Shown here: positions 51,169-58,600 of the stretch, in pieces
How the letters are laid out: the number at the start of each line of letters is the position of its first letter
How positions within the stretch are numbered: the stretch's first letter is position 1
Assembly (NCBI GenBank): GCA_034665745.1
Contig: JAXDJJ010000006.1
Location: 1-62,798 of the forward strand
Source of the DNA: JAXDJJ01 sp034665745
GTDB taxonomy: Bacteria > Actinomycetota > CADDZG01 > WHSQ01
Direction of reading: 5' to 3'
Length of the DNA: 62,798 nucleotides
Notes under the pieces: generated by a model
What the model was told of the DNA's origin: nothing
Database searches by the model: none
What the model saw: the letters and a program-made list of their open reading frames with translations, nothing else
Program-made: the position numbers and the translations under genes

Positions 51169-52002
51169 ATGCCTAAGACCCCGAAGACCGCGTTCGTGCT
51201 CGGCGGAGGCGGCCGTCTCGGGGCGTGCGAGGTCGGGATGCTGCGGGCACTCCTCGAGAAAGGCATCGTCCCCGACCTGATCGTCGGAACCTCGATCGGA
51301 GCGATGAACGGGGCCGCGGTTGCGGTAGCGCCCGACCTCGCGACCATCGATCGCCTCGAGGAGATCTGGACGACCCTCGACAAGAACGAGGTCTTCTCCG
51401 GATCGGTCCTGTCGGGAGCCGCGAACCTCGTACGCACGAGGACTTCGCTGCAATCGAACCAGGCCCTCCGCCGGCTGATCGAGAACATGTTGCCGGCGAA
51501 GACGTTCGATGACCTTGCGGTTCCGTTCCAGTGCGCGGCCGCCTCGATCGAACGGGCCGCGGAGCATTGGTTCTCCGAAGGCTCCCTGGTCGACGCGATC
51601 CTCGCCTCGTGCGCGGTCCCCGGGATCTTGCCCCCGGTGAAACTGGACGGCGAGCACTTCATCGACGGGGGCATCGTCAACTCGATCCCGGTCAGTCGCG
51701 CGGTCGAGCTAGGCGCGACCGAGATCTACGTTCTGCACGTCGGCCGTATCGAGCGACCACTGAGCGCACCGAAGAACCCGTGGCAGGTGGGGATGGTCGC
51801 CTTCGAGGTCGCGCGGCGTCACCGCTTTGCCCGCGACATGGAATCCCTTCCTAAGGGGGTTATCGCGCACGTGCTCCCGTCGGGTGAGACCGAGCCGCCT
51901 CGTTACGACAGCCTCGGGCAGCTCCGCTACAAGAACTTCAAGTCCGTGGGGCGCCACATCCGCCTCGCTCACGACGCGACCGCCGCCTACCTGGAGTCCT
52001 AG
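51169..52002 (+). CDS. Patatin-like phospholipase
   Basis: A 277-residue lipid acyl hydrolase: oxyanion loop GGGGRLGACEVG, nucleophile elbow GTSIG (Ser), and catalytic Asp in IDGGIVNS. RssA-like length. First gene of a run with the PlsC-like acyltransferase and a membrane protein, implying joint action on phospholipids: acyl removal and acyl addition. Confidence 0.9.
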   Translation: MPKTPKTAFVLGGGGRLGACEVGMLRALLEKGIVPDLIVGTSIGAMNGAAVAVAPDLATIDRLEEIWTTLDKNEVFSGSVLSGAANLVRTRTSLQSNQALRRLIENMLPAKTFDDLAVPFQCAAASIERAAEHWFSEGSLVDAILASCAVPGILPPVKLDGEHFIDGGIVNSIPVSRAVELGATEIYVLHVGRIERPLSAPKNPWQVGMVAFEVARRHRFARDMESLPKGVIAHVLPSGETEPPRYDSLGQLRYKNFKSVGRHIRLAHDATAAYLES

Positions 52003-53022
52003 ATGGACAGGCTGCCGCCGAAGTGGGTCCGCCGCCTCGTCGTTGCGCCGCTGGTCTTCGTTCTCTGTCTCGCGCTGATCGCACTGTCCCCATTGTTCCT
52101 GCTTGTCGCCGCGATCGTCGACGTCTTCGCTCCGGGGAAGTGGCGAACGTTGCGCATGGTCGCGTTCGGCACCTTCTATCTGGTGATGGAAGTGATGGGC
52201 CTCATCGTGATGGTGATCCTGTGGATCCGCTTCGGCTTCGGCACGCAGTTAGGTACCGAGAAGGCGAAGGACGCGCACTTCCACTTCATGGGGCTGTGGC
52301 TCGGCCTCCAGTACAAGGCGGTCAAGAAGCTGTTCGGCTTGCGCGTGAACATCGAGGAGAGACCGACACCACAGCCGGGCCCCGTCCTCGTCTTCTGCAG
52401 GCATGCGGGGCCGGGAAACTCGCTGCTCTTGATCGGCACGATGATGCTCGCTTACAAGCGCAAGCCTCGGATCGTGATGCTGGCGAAGCTCCAATGGGAT
52501 CCGCTGTTCGACACGATGGGCAACCGCTTGCCCAACCGCTTCATCAAGCATGACAAGAAGGACGCGGACCTCTACGTGAACTCGATAGGTGAGCTCGCGC
52601 GAGGCCTCGGCGATCAGGATGCGTTCGTCTTGTTCCCGGAGGGGAAGGACTTCACGCAGCGGCTGAGACTGAAAGCGATCGACTACCTGAGAGACAAGGG
52701 CTTCGACCGCCATGCGGACCGCGCCACGTCGATGCTCAACGTCCTACCGCCCCGCCACCGGGGCCCATCGGTCGCCATCACGAACGCTCCCGATGCCGAC
52801 GTCGTGTTCGTCGCCCACTCCGTGTTGGAGGAGATCGGCACGTTCAAGGAGCTGTGGCGGCGGATCCCCTTGACCGACCCGATCGATGCCCAGTACTGGC
52901 GTATCCCGCCGAGCGAGGTACCGGACAATGAAGCGGACCTCATCGAATGGCTCTACGGCTGGTGGGAACGGATCGACGAATGGATCGCGGCCCACAAGCA
53001 AGAAGAGCTCGTGGCGCCATGA
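52003..53022 (+). CDS. PlsC-like lysophospholipid acyltransferase with HX4N motif
   Basis: A 339-residue protein with two TM segments near the N-terminus and a glycerolipid acyltransferase domain. Block I reads RHAGPGNS, so the usual HX4D is HX4N. FPEGKDFT matches block III (substrate glycerophosphate binding). ATG 52003 abuts the patatin stop. Loss of the Asp may lower or change activity. Functions with the patatin neighbour in lipid remodelling are inferred. Confidence 0.78.
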   Translation: MDRLPPKWVRRLVVAPLVFVLCLALIALSPLFLLVAAIVDVFAPGKWRTLRMVAFGTFYLVMEVMGLIVMVILWIRFGFGTQLGTEKAKDAHFHFMGLWLGLQYKAVKKLFGLRVNIEERPTPQPGPVLVFCRHAGPGNSLLLIGTMMLAYKRKPRIVMLAKLQWDPLFDTMGNRLPNRFIKHDKKDADLYVNSIGELARGLGDQDAFVLFPEGKDFTQRLRLKAIDYLRDKGFDRHADRATSMLNVLPPRHRGPSVAITNAPDADVVFVAHSVLEEIGTFKELWRRIPLTDPIDAQYWRIPPSEVPDNEADLIEWLYGWWERIDEWIAAHKQEELVAP

Positions 53023-53432
53023 CAAGACTTAAAGGCCCGGCCCGCGCTGTTATCTACTCCGCTGCCGGTTTCGCGTTCGAGGTCGCGTTCAGCGCTCTTC
53101 ACGATCGGGCGCGCGGGAAAGAGGTGCATCTGCGCACCAGTCCATTGATGTTGCTGATCTATGCCTTGATCCTGCCCCTCTACGAGCCACTCCATGATGC
53201 GATGCGGCCCCGGGTCCCAGCGCTCGGACGTGCGGCCGTGTACGGGGTGGGTTTCCTAGGAGTCGAGTACGCGTCGGGCGCCGCGTTCCGGTCGGTGCGC
53301 GGCGAGGCACCGTGGGATTACAGCTACGCCCGGGTCCACGTCAACGGATTGATCCGTCCCGACTACTTCTTCTTGTGGGCACTGGCCGGGATGCTGCTGG
53401 AGCCTCTGCACGACCGACTGGTCGATCCCTAG
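53019..53432 (+). CDS. Membrane protein, CmpB-like (PF06541) family
   Basis: A 137-residue protein with about four TM segments. The ending APWDYSYARVHVNGLIRPDYFFLWALAG matches the WDYS ... N-x-x-G-x-I pattern of the putative ABC-transporter CmpB membrane family. ATG 53019 overlaps the upstream TGA. Shares a CTAG stop with the convergent DUF2007-like gene. Function unknown. Confidence 0.7.
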   Translation: MTRLKGPARAVIYSAAGFAFEVAFSALHDRARGKEVHLRTSPLMLLIYALILPLYEPLHDAMRPRVPALGRAAVYGVGFLGVEYASGAAFRSVRGEAPWDYSYARVHVNGLIRPDYFFLWALAGMLLEPLHDRLVDP

Positions 53433-53644
53433 ACCTCGGTGCTCAGCACCTTCTTGGCGATCGCCTGGGCTTCTTCGAGGCGGGCTTCATCGACGAACAG
53501 CCGCGTGCCCTTCTCCCAGATGCTCGCGAAGTACCCGGGCTGCTTCCACCACCACGTGATCCCGGCGCCCTCGAGGCCCGCAGCGATGTCGTTCGCGTGC
53601 TCGTTCGTGAACTGCCCGAGCTGGACGGTCTTATCGGTGGTCAC
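53429..53644 (-). CDS. DUF2007-like small protein
   Basis: A 71-residue alpha/beta protein (VQLGQFTNEHANDIAAGLEGAGITWWWKQPG ... TRLFVDEARLEEAQAIAKKVL), similar in pattern to the DUF2007 putative signalling domain. GTG 53644 has CATACT six bases upstream. Function unknown. Confidence 0.6.
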   Translation of the reverse strand: MTTDKTVQLGQFTNEHANDIAAGLEGAGITWWWKQPGYFASIWEKGTRLFVDEARLEEAQAIAKKVLSTEV

Positions 53645-53697
53645 GCCTGGAGTATGCCGTGTGTCTATCCTGGGTTTTCGCTAACGACGGAGGGGTC

Positions 53698-54375
53698 ATG
53701 AAGATAGGTGTGTTGGGTTCCGGAACCGTAGGCAGAACCCTTGCCGGGAAACTCTCGTCGCTGGGCCACGACGTGACGATCGGCACGCGCGACGTGGACT
53801 CACTGATGGCCCGTACCGATCCCGACCAGATGGGCAACCCGCCGTTCGCAGAGTGGAAGGAGTCGTTCCCCGACATCGCGGTCGATACCTTCGAGGTTGC
53901 TGCCCAAGGTGAGCTGCTGGTCAACGCGACCTCCGGCGGAGCGACCCTCGAGGCTCTCAAGCTTGCGGGGGCCGCCAATCTCAGCGGCAAAGTGCTGATC
54001 GATGTCGCCAACCCCTTGGACTTCTCTCGAGGGTTCCCTCCGAGCCTGTCGGTGTGCAACACGGACTCGTTAGCGGAGCAGATCCAGCGTGAGTTTCCCG
54101 AGGCCAAGGTCGTGAAGTCGCTGAACACGATGACGGCCGCCATGGTCGACCCTGGGGCAGTCGCGGGCGGCGACCACGATGTCTTCGTCAGCGGCAACGA
54201 TCAGTCAGCCAAGGATCAGGTGCGCGCGCTGCTCGAGTCGTTCGGGTGGATCAACGTGCTCCACCTCGGGGGCCTCGAAACCGCCCGAGGTGTCGAGATG
54301 TGGCTCCCGCTCTGGCTATCTCTTATGGGCCCGATGGGCGGAGCGATGTTCAACCTCAAGCTCGTGAAGGCCTGA
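53698..54375 (+). CDS. NADP oxidoreductase, F420-dependent (Fno-like)
   Basis: A 225-residue Rossmann protein: IGVLGSGTVGRTLAGKLSSLGHDVTIGTRD binds NADP(H); later DVANPLDFS, VVKSLNTMTAAMVD and DHDVFVSGNDQSAKDQV match F420-dependent NADP reductases. ATG 53698 follows GGAGGGG. It would link the F420 pool used by the Ddn-like proteins to NADPH; this link is inference. Confidence 0.85.
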   Translation: MKIGVLGSGTVGRTLAGKLSSLGHDVTIGTRDVDSLMARTDPDQMGNPPFAEWKESFPDIAVDTFEVAAQGELLVNATSGGATLEALKLAGAANLSGKVLIDVANPLDFSRGFPPSLSVCNTDSLAEQIQREFPEAKVVKSLNTMTAAMVDPGAVAGGDHDVFVSGNDQSAKDQVRALLESFGWINVLHLGGLETARGVEMWLPLWLSLMGPMGGAMFNLKLVKA

Positions 54376-54378
54376 GCA

Positions 54379-55113
54379 CTACTCGACGAGAGCGTCTTTC
54401 CTGATGCCGTAAGGGTAGAAGAAGGGGATGTACGGCTCGGGATCTCCATCCCAGTCGTACGCGGCGATCTGTTCGGGGCTTCGGCGGCCTGACATCGCGC
54501 GGAATAGCTCGAAGCGGGATGCCTTGACGGTTGCAGCGGGCTCTCCATCACCGGACGTGTAGGACTTCTCTCCGATGTCGAACCGAAGCGGCGCGAGCTC
54601 AGCGGGAGGGAGTCGCAAGCCCATCATCGCGATGTAGCCGCTCAGTGCGACCTTGATGGGGGCCGCGTCGCGGGCTCGCTCGATGTCGAGCGCACCGAAG
54701 ATGTCTTGCTGATGCACGGTCGCATCGGTCAAGAGCACCCGGTCGGCGAACGGCAGGATGCCGTCGGGCCATGGCTTCTCACCTCGCATCATGGTCGCCA
54801 CCTCGGTGCTGGAGGCCTTCCACTCCTGGAGCAGTTCTTCCAGCGAACGCCCCTTCCGCTCCTCGAGTTGGCCCGCGGTCCAGTCGTTCAATGTGATGAC
54901 CGCGTCGGCATCACCGAAGGCTTCGAAGAATTCACGAGGGAAGTCACCGTTGATGACGTAGGTGGCATCTGCAGCTTGGTGGGCGACGATGTCCCTGATG
55001 GACCACCCGGCGGTCGCGGGGACTGGCGTCTCCAGCTCCTGGGGGTCGAGCCCTGAAACGAACTCCGAGATCTGGTCACGGAGCCCTTCGTAGAGGTCAG
55101 CGATATCGGCCAT
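54379..55113 (-). CDS. TIGR03083/maleylpyruvate-isomerase-like DinB-fold protein
   Basis: A 244-residue actinobacterial protein: GWSIRDIVAHQAADATYVIN near the N-terminus and TDATVHQQDIFGAL in the middle supply the His residues of the mycothiol-dependent isomerase fold. TAGGCT with a seven-base spacer fixes ATG 55113; the longer frame is rejected. Confidence 0.83.
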   Translation of the reverse strand: MADIADLYEGLRDQISEFVSGLDPQELETPVPATAGWSIRDIVAHQAADATYVINGDFPREFFEAFGDADAVITLNDWTAGQLEERKGRSLEELLQEWKASSTEVATMMRGEKPWPDGILPFADRVLLTDATVHQQDIFGALDIERARDAAPIKVALSGYIAMMGLRLPPAELAPLRFDIGEKSYTSGDGEPAATVKASRFELFRAMSGRRSPEQIAAYDWDGDPEPYIPFFYPYGIRKDALVE

Positions 55114-55333
55114 GCCAGGCAGCCTAGCGGTAGAGAACCTGCCACCCGTGGTCTTTACCCTTGACATCTAGCGCGCAAAAGGGTCGAGCAAGTACGCAGG
55201 AGCAAGGGGTCAAACCCTCATTCGGAATGAAGTGCATCCACAGTCAACTCGGCGGGTGAGGGGGCGGGATTCGACGTCTAGGTCAGAGATTAGCTAACCG
55301 GATTACCCGACGACCTAATAGTCTGAAGCAATC
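55114..55333. other. Intergenic boundary of the accessory island
   Basis: About 220 bases with no supported gene. The last part is AT-rich and contains an 8-base palindrome TTAGCTAA (55290-55297) framed by TAGGTC (55279-55284) and GACCTA (55312-55317), then TAGTCT (55319-55324), the likely -10 of the next operon. No tRNA or clear attachment site is seen. GC content drops to the right. Confidence 0.45.
55121..55126 (-). promoter_or_regulatory. -10 box (TAGGCT), leaderless TIGR03083 gene
   Basis: TAGGCT on the minus strand, spacer gcctggc, ATG 55113. Confidence 0.55.
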
Positions 55334-55996
55334 ATGTCAGGCACGGCAAGATCAGAAGACGAATCTCGAGCCCCATACTCGGCTCTTGGTGTTCTTTGGG
55401 ATGGAGCACCGCCTTTCCGCGCAGCAATCCGAGCGTTGCTGCAAATGGAAGCTGCGTCACTTCAGCGCCTAATTGAGGCGACGAGCGAATCATTAAGCCT
55501 TCCTGGAGACAGGTCCACTGAATTTGGTTTCGACGGCCCAGTTTTCCGTCTGGTTCTGCAAGCAGTTGGCACCCTGTATGACTTGGCCAATAACGAAAAG
55601 GAACCAGTCCTAGATCAATTGGCCGGGCTGGCGGAAGGTACGGACCTGGAAGAAAAGCTTACGGAGCGATTGGAGATGCTCACTCAACTCCTGGCGCCCC
55701 GAGAGGAAATCGAACTGACGGAGAGGCGAACTTTCGTAGCGCGGTCGATGCTGCCGGTCCTAGATCGCATCCAGATGACTATCGAACTGCGCCTCGCAAC
55801 TGAAGAAGTGGGAGACGACCTCAAGTGGGTGCCAGTAATCACTGGTCGGTTCGGATTTGATGAACCAATCCAGGCAGGCACAGCGGTCACATTCCAACTA
55901 ACCGCGACTGGTCTCTCAAGCCTTCAGAAGGTACTGAAGGACATAGAGGGACAATTTGACCAAGTTGCAGAGGAGCACGGAAACGAGCTTCTATGA
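55334..55996 (+). CDS. Unknown protein 1 of a coupled three-gene cassette
   Basis: A 220-residue soluble, mostly helical protein with a central acidic helical region (LEEKLTERLEMLTQLLAPREEIELTERRTF) and a beta-rich end (WVPVITGRFGFDEPIQAGTAVTFQLTATGLSSLQKVL). No catalytic motif recognised. TAGTCT lies nine bases before ATG 55334. The TGA overlaps the next ATG. Lower GC than the core region. Function unknown. Confidence 0.65.
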   Translation: MSGTARSEDESRAPYSALGVLWDGAPPFRAAIRALLQMEAASLQRLIEATSESLSLPGDRSTEFGFDGPVFRLVLQAVGTLYDLANNEKEPVLDQLAGLAEGTDLEEKLTERLEMLTQLLAPREEIELTERRTFVARSMLPVLDRIQMTIELRLATEEVGDDLKWVPVITGRFGFDEPIQAGTAVTFQLTATGLSSLQKVLKDIEGQFDQVAEEHGNELL

Positions 55997-56220
55997 AGGG
56001 AAGCGTGACTGACCCAGACACCCTCCTAGCCTTTCGAACAGCGATAGCCGGAATTGCAACAGCTGGGATTAACCTATTAGCAGTGTTGGTTCAATATGGA
56101 AAGAAGAAGTCTGAGCTCAAGAGCTTCTCTCAGATGGTAAAGAGCACTGATACTAGATATATGAAGACGCTCGATCGGCTGAGTACGGTGATTGAGACGC
56201 TGAGTAAGGACAAGAAATGA
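55993..56220 (+). CDS. Unknown small protein 2 of the three-gene cassette (one TM)
   Basis: A 75-residue protein with one central hydrophobic helix (FRTAIAGIATAGINLLAVLVQYG) and a charged C-terminal coiled-coil-like tail (MVKSTDTRYMKTLDRLSTVIETLSKDKK). Overlaps its neighbours by ATGA on both sides, so its dose is tied to theirs. Resembles a membrane anchor; inference. Confidence 0.6.
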   Translation: MKGSVTDPDTLLAFRTAIAGIATAGINLLAVLVQYGKKKSELKSFSQMVKSTDTRYMKTLDRLSTVIETLSKDKK

Positions 56221-56807
56221 GCACTGTTCTCTTATCGTTGGGCGGGCTCGCAGTTTGTGCTGCCTTATTCGTCTTTTTTCTCCTCACCCAAGTTGACGCG
56301 AAGTTCAGCGAACAGCTATCAACTGTCCGTTCAAGGTGGCTGGAAAGTTCAGAAAGATTGGAGCAGCTTGCTGATGTCTTGGAGTCTCGGTTCGAGGAGA
56401 AACTGACTAAGGAGTCGGCAGGCCCCACTCGTGATTCCAACGTGGTGGTGGTTTATGGGCACCCGTTCTCGCGCGGAATTTGGCGCCAATTTTGGCAGAG
56501 CTGGCCAACGCAACGCAGGACTTGGAAGACGTTTGAAAAGCGCGAGTTCTCCACTAACCCTTCGCTTGTCATGGACCGCCTAATCGCCCGGGAGGCGGGT
56601 ATCGCGTTTGGCCTAGCGCTTCCCTTGTCGAAGGTCGGTTACGACGCGATCGATCCAGTGATTAAGGTAGTGCCATACCCCGGTGATGCAACCGATAAGG
56701 GCATTCTGGTTTGGTTCGACACTTCAGTAGAGAATTCGAAATCAGATTTCCCAATGCAAGGGTTGAGTTCAGCAAAAGGGACATCCCTTAGCCTGGAGCC
56801 CGTTTAG
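56217..56807 (+). CDS. Unknown membrane-anchored protein 3 of the cassette
   Basis: A 196-residue protein: N-terminal TM helix (LLSLGGLAVCAALFVFFLLTQ), a coiled coil (about residues 28-65), then a globular domain (NVVVVYGHPFSRGIWRQFWQSWPTQRRTWKTFEKREF ... DKGILVWFDTS). The Trp/Arg-rich stretch is unusual. No family recognised. A hairpin terminator follows. Confidence 0.6.
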   Translation: MSTVLLSLGGLAVCAALFVFFLLTQVDAKFSEQLSTVRSRWLESSERLEQLADVLESRFEEKLTKESAGPTRDSNVVVVYGHPFSRGIWRQFWQSWPTQRRTWKTFEKREFSTNPSLVMDRLIAREAGIAFGLALPLSKVGYDAIDPVIKVVPYPGDATDKGILVWFDTSVENSKSDFPMQGLSSAKGTSLSLEPV

Positions 56808-56821
56808 AGTCCGGTACACCT

Positions 56822-56840
56822 ACCTCACTATGAGTGAGGT
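56822..56840. terminator. Bidirectional terminator in the island
   Basis: ACCTCACT (56822-56829), three-base loop, AGTGAGGT (56833-56840), between two convergent operons. It overlaps the stop codon of the zinc-ribbon gene. Confidence 0.5.
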
Positions 56841-57103
56841 GTGCTTCCGAAGCACGTGATGCATGGTCGCCGCCCCATAGCCAGAGTTCGGGCGGGACCC
56901 ACAACGTCAATCGGTGCCACCGTGCGATTGCTCTTGTCCACTTTGCGTTGCCCGCTTTCGAGCGAAGAGCGATCTGATGACCGGTGGAAGGTGCTGCCTC
57001 CCAACGAAACAAAGACCTGCGATCCGTACTTGTCGGCTTCTGAGCAGGTCTTGCACCCCTCCGTTCGGAGCCCGTGGGGACATTCCTCGGTCCGGGGCGT
57101 CAA
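56828..57103 (-). CDS. Small zinc-ribbon protein coupled to the endonuclease
   Basis: A 91-residue protein with two Cys pairs: CPHG...CKTC near the start and PCITC near the end, separated by a beta-rich core (YGSQVFVSLGGSTFHRSSDRSSLESGQRKV). TTG 57103 overlaps the endonuclease TGA (TTGA). It may be an accessory DNA-binding or control factor for the restriction enzyme; inference from coupling only. Confidence 0.6.
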   Translation of the reverse strand: MTPRTEECPHGLRTEGCKTCSEADKYGSQVFVSLGGSTFHRSSDRSSLESGQRKVDKSNRTVAPIDVVGPARTLAMGRRPCITCFGSTPHS

Positions 57104-57825
57104 TTTTGAACTCCGGACTCAGGAGGAACCTCGACTTCGATCTCTGCCCCGTGCGCTGTTTCGAAGTCATAGCAGTCCACACCATTAGCGGACGCAACAT
57201 CCCGCATCTCTTCGTATCGAGTCTTTATCGGATTCCAGTCGTCGGGCTCGATGCCCACGATCCAGATCGGCATCTGGATGCCGATCGAAAGGTACGGGAC
57301 AAGACGGGCCGCGGTCTCATACGTTGCCTGTCCCTGATCTGCGAACTTCATCATCTGCCGAGTGCCGGTCACGAGGACAGCGACGTTGCCGGCCCTCGAG
57401 CGATTCGCGATCTGGAACTTGAAGAAGTCCCTAAACATGCTTGCCACGTTCCCGAACTCAACCTCGACGAACACGGTGTTCTTTACGAAGTCGCCTTTCA
57501 GACTCAGCGGACCTATCGTGTCGGGCACCGTCAACCCGGTGGTCGCGATCGGCTGCGTGTTCCAGCCCCGCATGCGGAGCTCTGTCGCAAGCTGGAGGTT
57601 AAGCGTGGGGTGGTCGACAGGCATCAATAGATATTTGTGTTGGCCAGTGATCGGCACTCTCTGGCGCTTCGGTTTCTTGGGACGACCCGTATCAGTGAAC
57701 GGGCCAGATTCTCTCAACGGTGGCTCGATAGCTCCGAGAACCTCGACGAGGTCGCGAAACTCGTCCCCGAAGGCATGCTCGAGAATCGTCCCAGCGTGCA
57801 AGTGGCTGCAATGCTTTAAACGCAT
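57100..57825 (-). CDS. BglII/BstYI-type restriction endonuclease
   Basis: A 241-residue protein matching the type II BglII/BstYI family: GDFVKNTVFVEVEFGNVASMFRDFFKFQIANRS holds the Asp and Glu of the metal-dependent active site, followed by the conserved VAVLVTGT and MPIWIVGIEPDDWNPIKTRYEEM. BglII and BstYI cut AGATCT and RGATCY; the site of this enzyme cannot be read from sequence. ATG 57825 is preferred over GTG 57837. No clear N4/N6 methyltransferase partner lies in the window; the nearby C5 methyltransferase may or may not protect its site. Confidence 0.75.
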   Translation of the reverse strand: MRLKHCSHLHAGTILEHAFGDEFRDLVEVLGAIEPPLRESGPFTDTGRPKKPKRQRVPITGQHKYLLMPVDHPTLNLQLATELRMRGWNTQPIATTGLTVPDTIGPLSLKGDFVKNTVFVEVEFGNVASMFRDFFKFQIANRSRAGNVAVLVTGTRQMMKFADQGQATYETAARLVPYLSIGIQMPIWIVGIEPDDWNPIKTRYEEMRDVASANGVDCYDFETAHGAEIEVEVPPESGVQN

Positions 57826-57888
57826 GCCGTCCCCCACCCAAGCGAGTCGTTGGTATGACTTGGCCCTCTCATCCTATGGAGGTAGTGG

Positions 57889-58563
57889 TTGCTCGAGGTG
57901 CAAGAAGCAAAGAAACCGTTTGTAAGGAAGCTTCTGCGTTGGGGGAGGGCCAACCAGCGCGATTTTCCGTGGCGTCACGAGAGGGATCCGTTCCGGGTCT
58001 TGGTCGCCGAGGTCTTGCTCCAGCGCTCCAGAGGCGTCACGGTCGCTAAGGTCTACGAACAACTCTTTGGACGATGGCCCGATGCAGCTGCTCTCGCCGC
58101 GGCTGACGTGGAGGCCATAAGGGATGTGATCCGTCCGTTAGGGCTCACGAGGCGGGCTGAGCAGCTCCAGAAGCTAGCCTCACAAGTCGTTGGACTCGGC
58201 GGGGTGCCCCGGTCGGCCGAAGACATGCTTCGGTTCAGCGGTGTCGGGCGCTACGCGGCTTCTGCAACGGCGTCAGCCGTTTTCCAGCAGCGACAACCCA
58301 CCGTGGATGGGACGTCGGCGCGGGTCTACAGGAGGTACTTCGGTCTGCATGGGGACCGGGACGCCCAGGTCGACGACGAGGTGTGGGAGCTGGTCGCTGC
58401 CGCTATGCCATCGGTAGGAACTAGGGAATGGAACTGGGCAGTACTGGATCTTGCGGCTCAGATCTGCCTCCCGAAGGTGCCGAGGTGTCCGGAATGTCCC
58501 CTTCAAACAGACTGCTTTGTTGGAAGGTCCCGGACTCTGGTTTCTGAGACACCGAAGACCTAG
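57889..58563 (+). CDS. HhH-GPD DNA glycosylase with Fe-S cluster, Mig/MutY-like
   Basis: A 224-residue base-excision glycosylase. Landmarks: Glu41 region (VAEVLLQRSRG), helix-hairpin-helix (LRFSGVGRYAAS, about 115-126), catalytic Asp140 (TVDGTSARVYRRYFG), and an Fe-S loop Cys193-x6-Cys-x2-Cys-x5-Cys209. It resembles T/G-mismatch glycosylase Mig more than full MutY: it is short and lacks the MutY C-terminal domain. TTG 57889 follows GGAGG. The C5 methyltransferase starts 37 bases downstream, so it probably repairs G-T mismatches from deaminated 5-methylcytosine. Confidence 0.83.
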   Translation: MLEVQEAKKPFVRKLLRWGRANQRDFPWRHERDPFRVLVAEVLLQRSRGVTVAKVYEQLFGRWPDAAALAAADVEAIRDVIRPLGLTRRAEQLQKLASQVVGLGGVPRSAEDMLRFSGVGRYAASATASAVFQQRQPTVDGTSARVYRRYFGLHGDRDAQVDDEVWELVAAAMPSVGTREWNWAVLDLAAQICLPKVPRCPECPLQTDCFVGRSRTLVSETPKT

Positions 58564-58600
58564 AATCCCAAGCATGTGATTCTCCTTCCAGGAAGGCGTG

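Noticed and set aside
55168..55260. Possible tRNA or attachment site at the island edge (ggggtcaaaccctc)
   Set aside because: Cannot fold a cloverleaf; no matching direct repeat found at the other end of the window.
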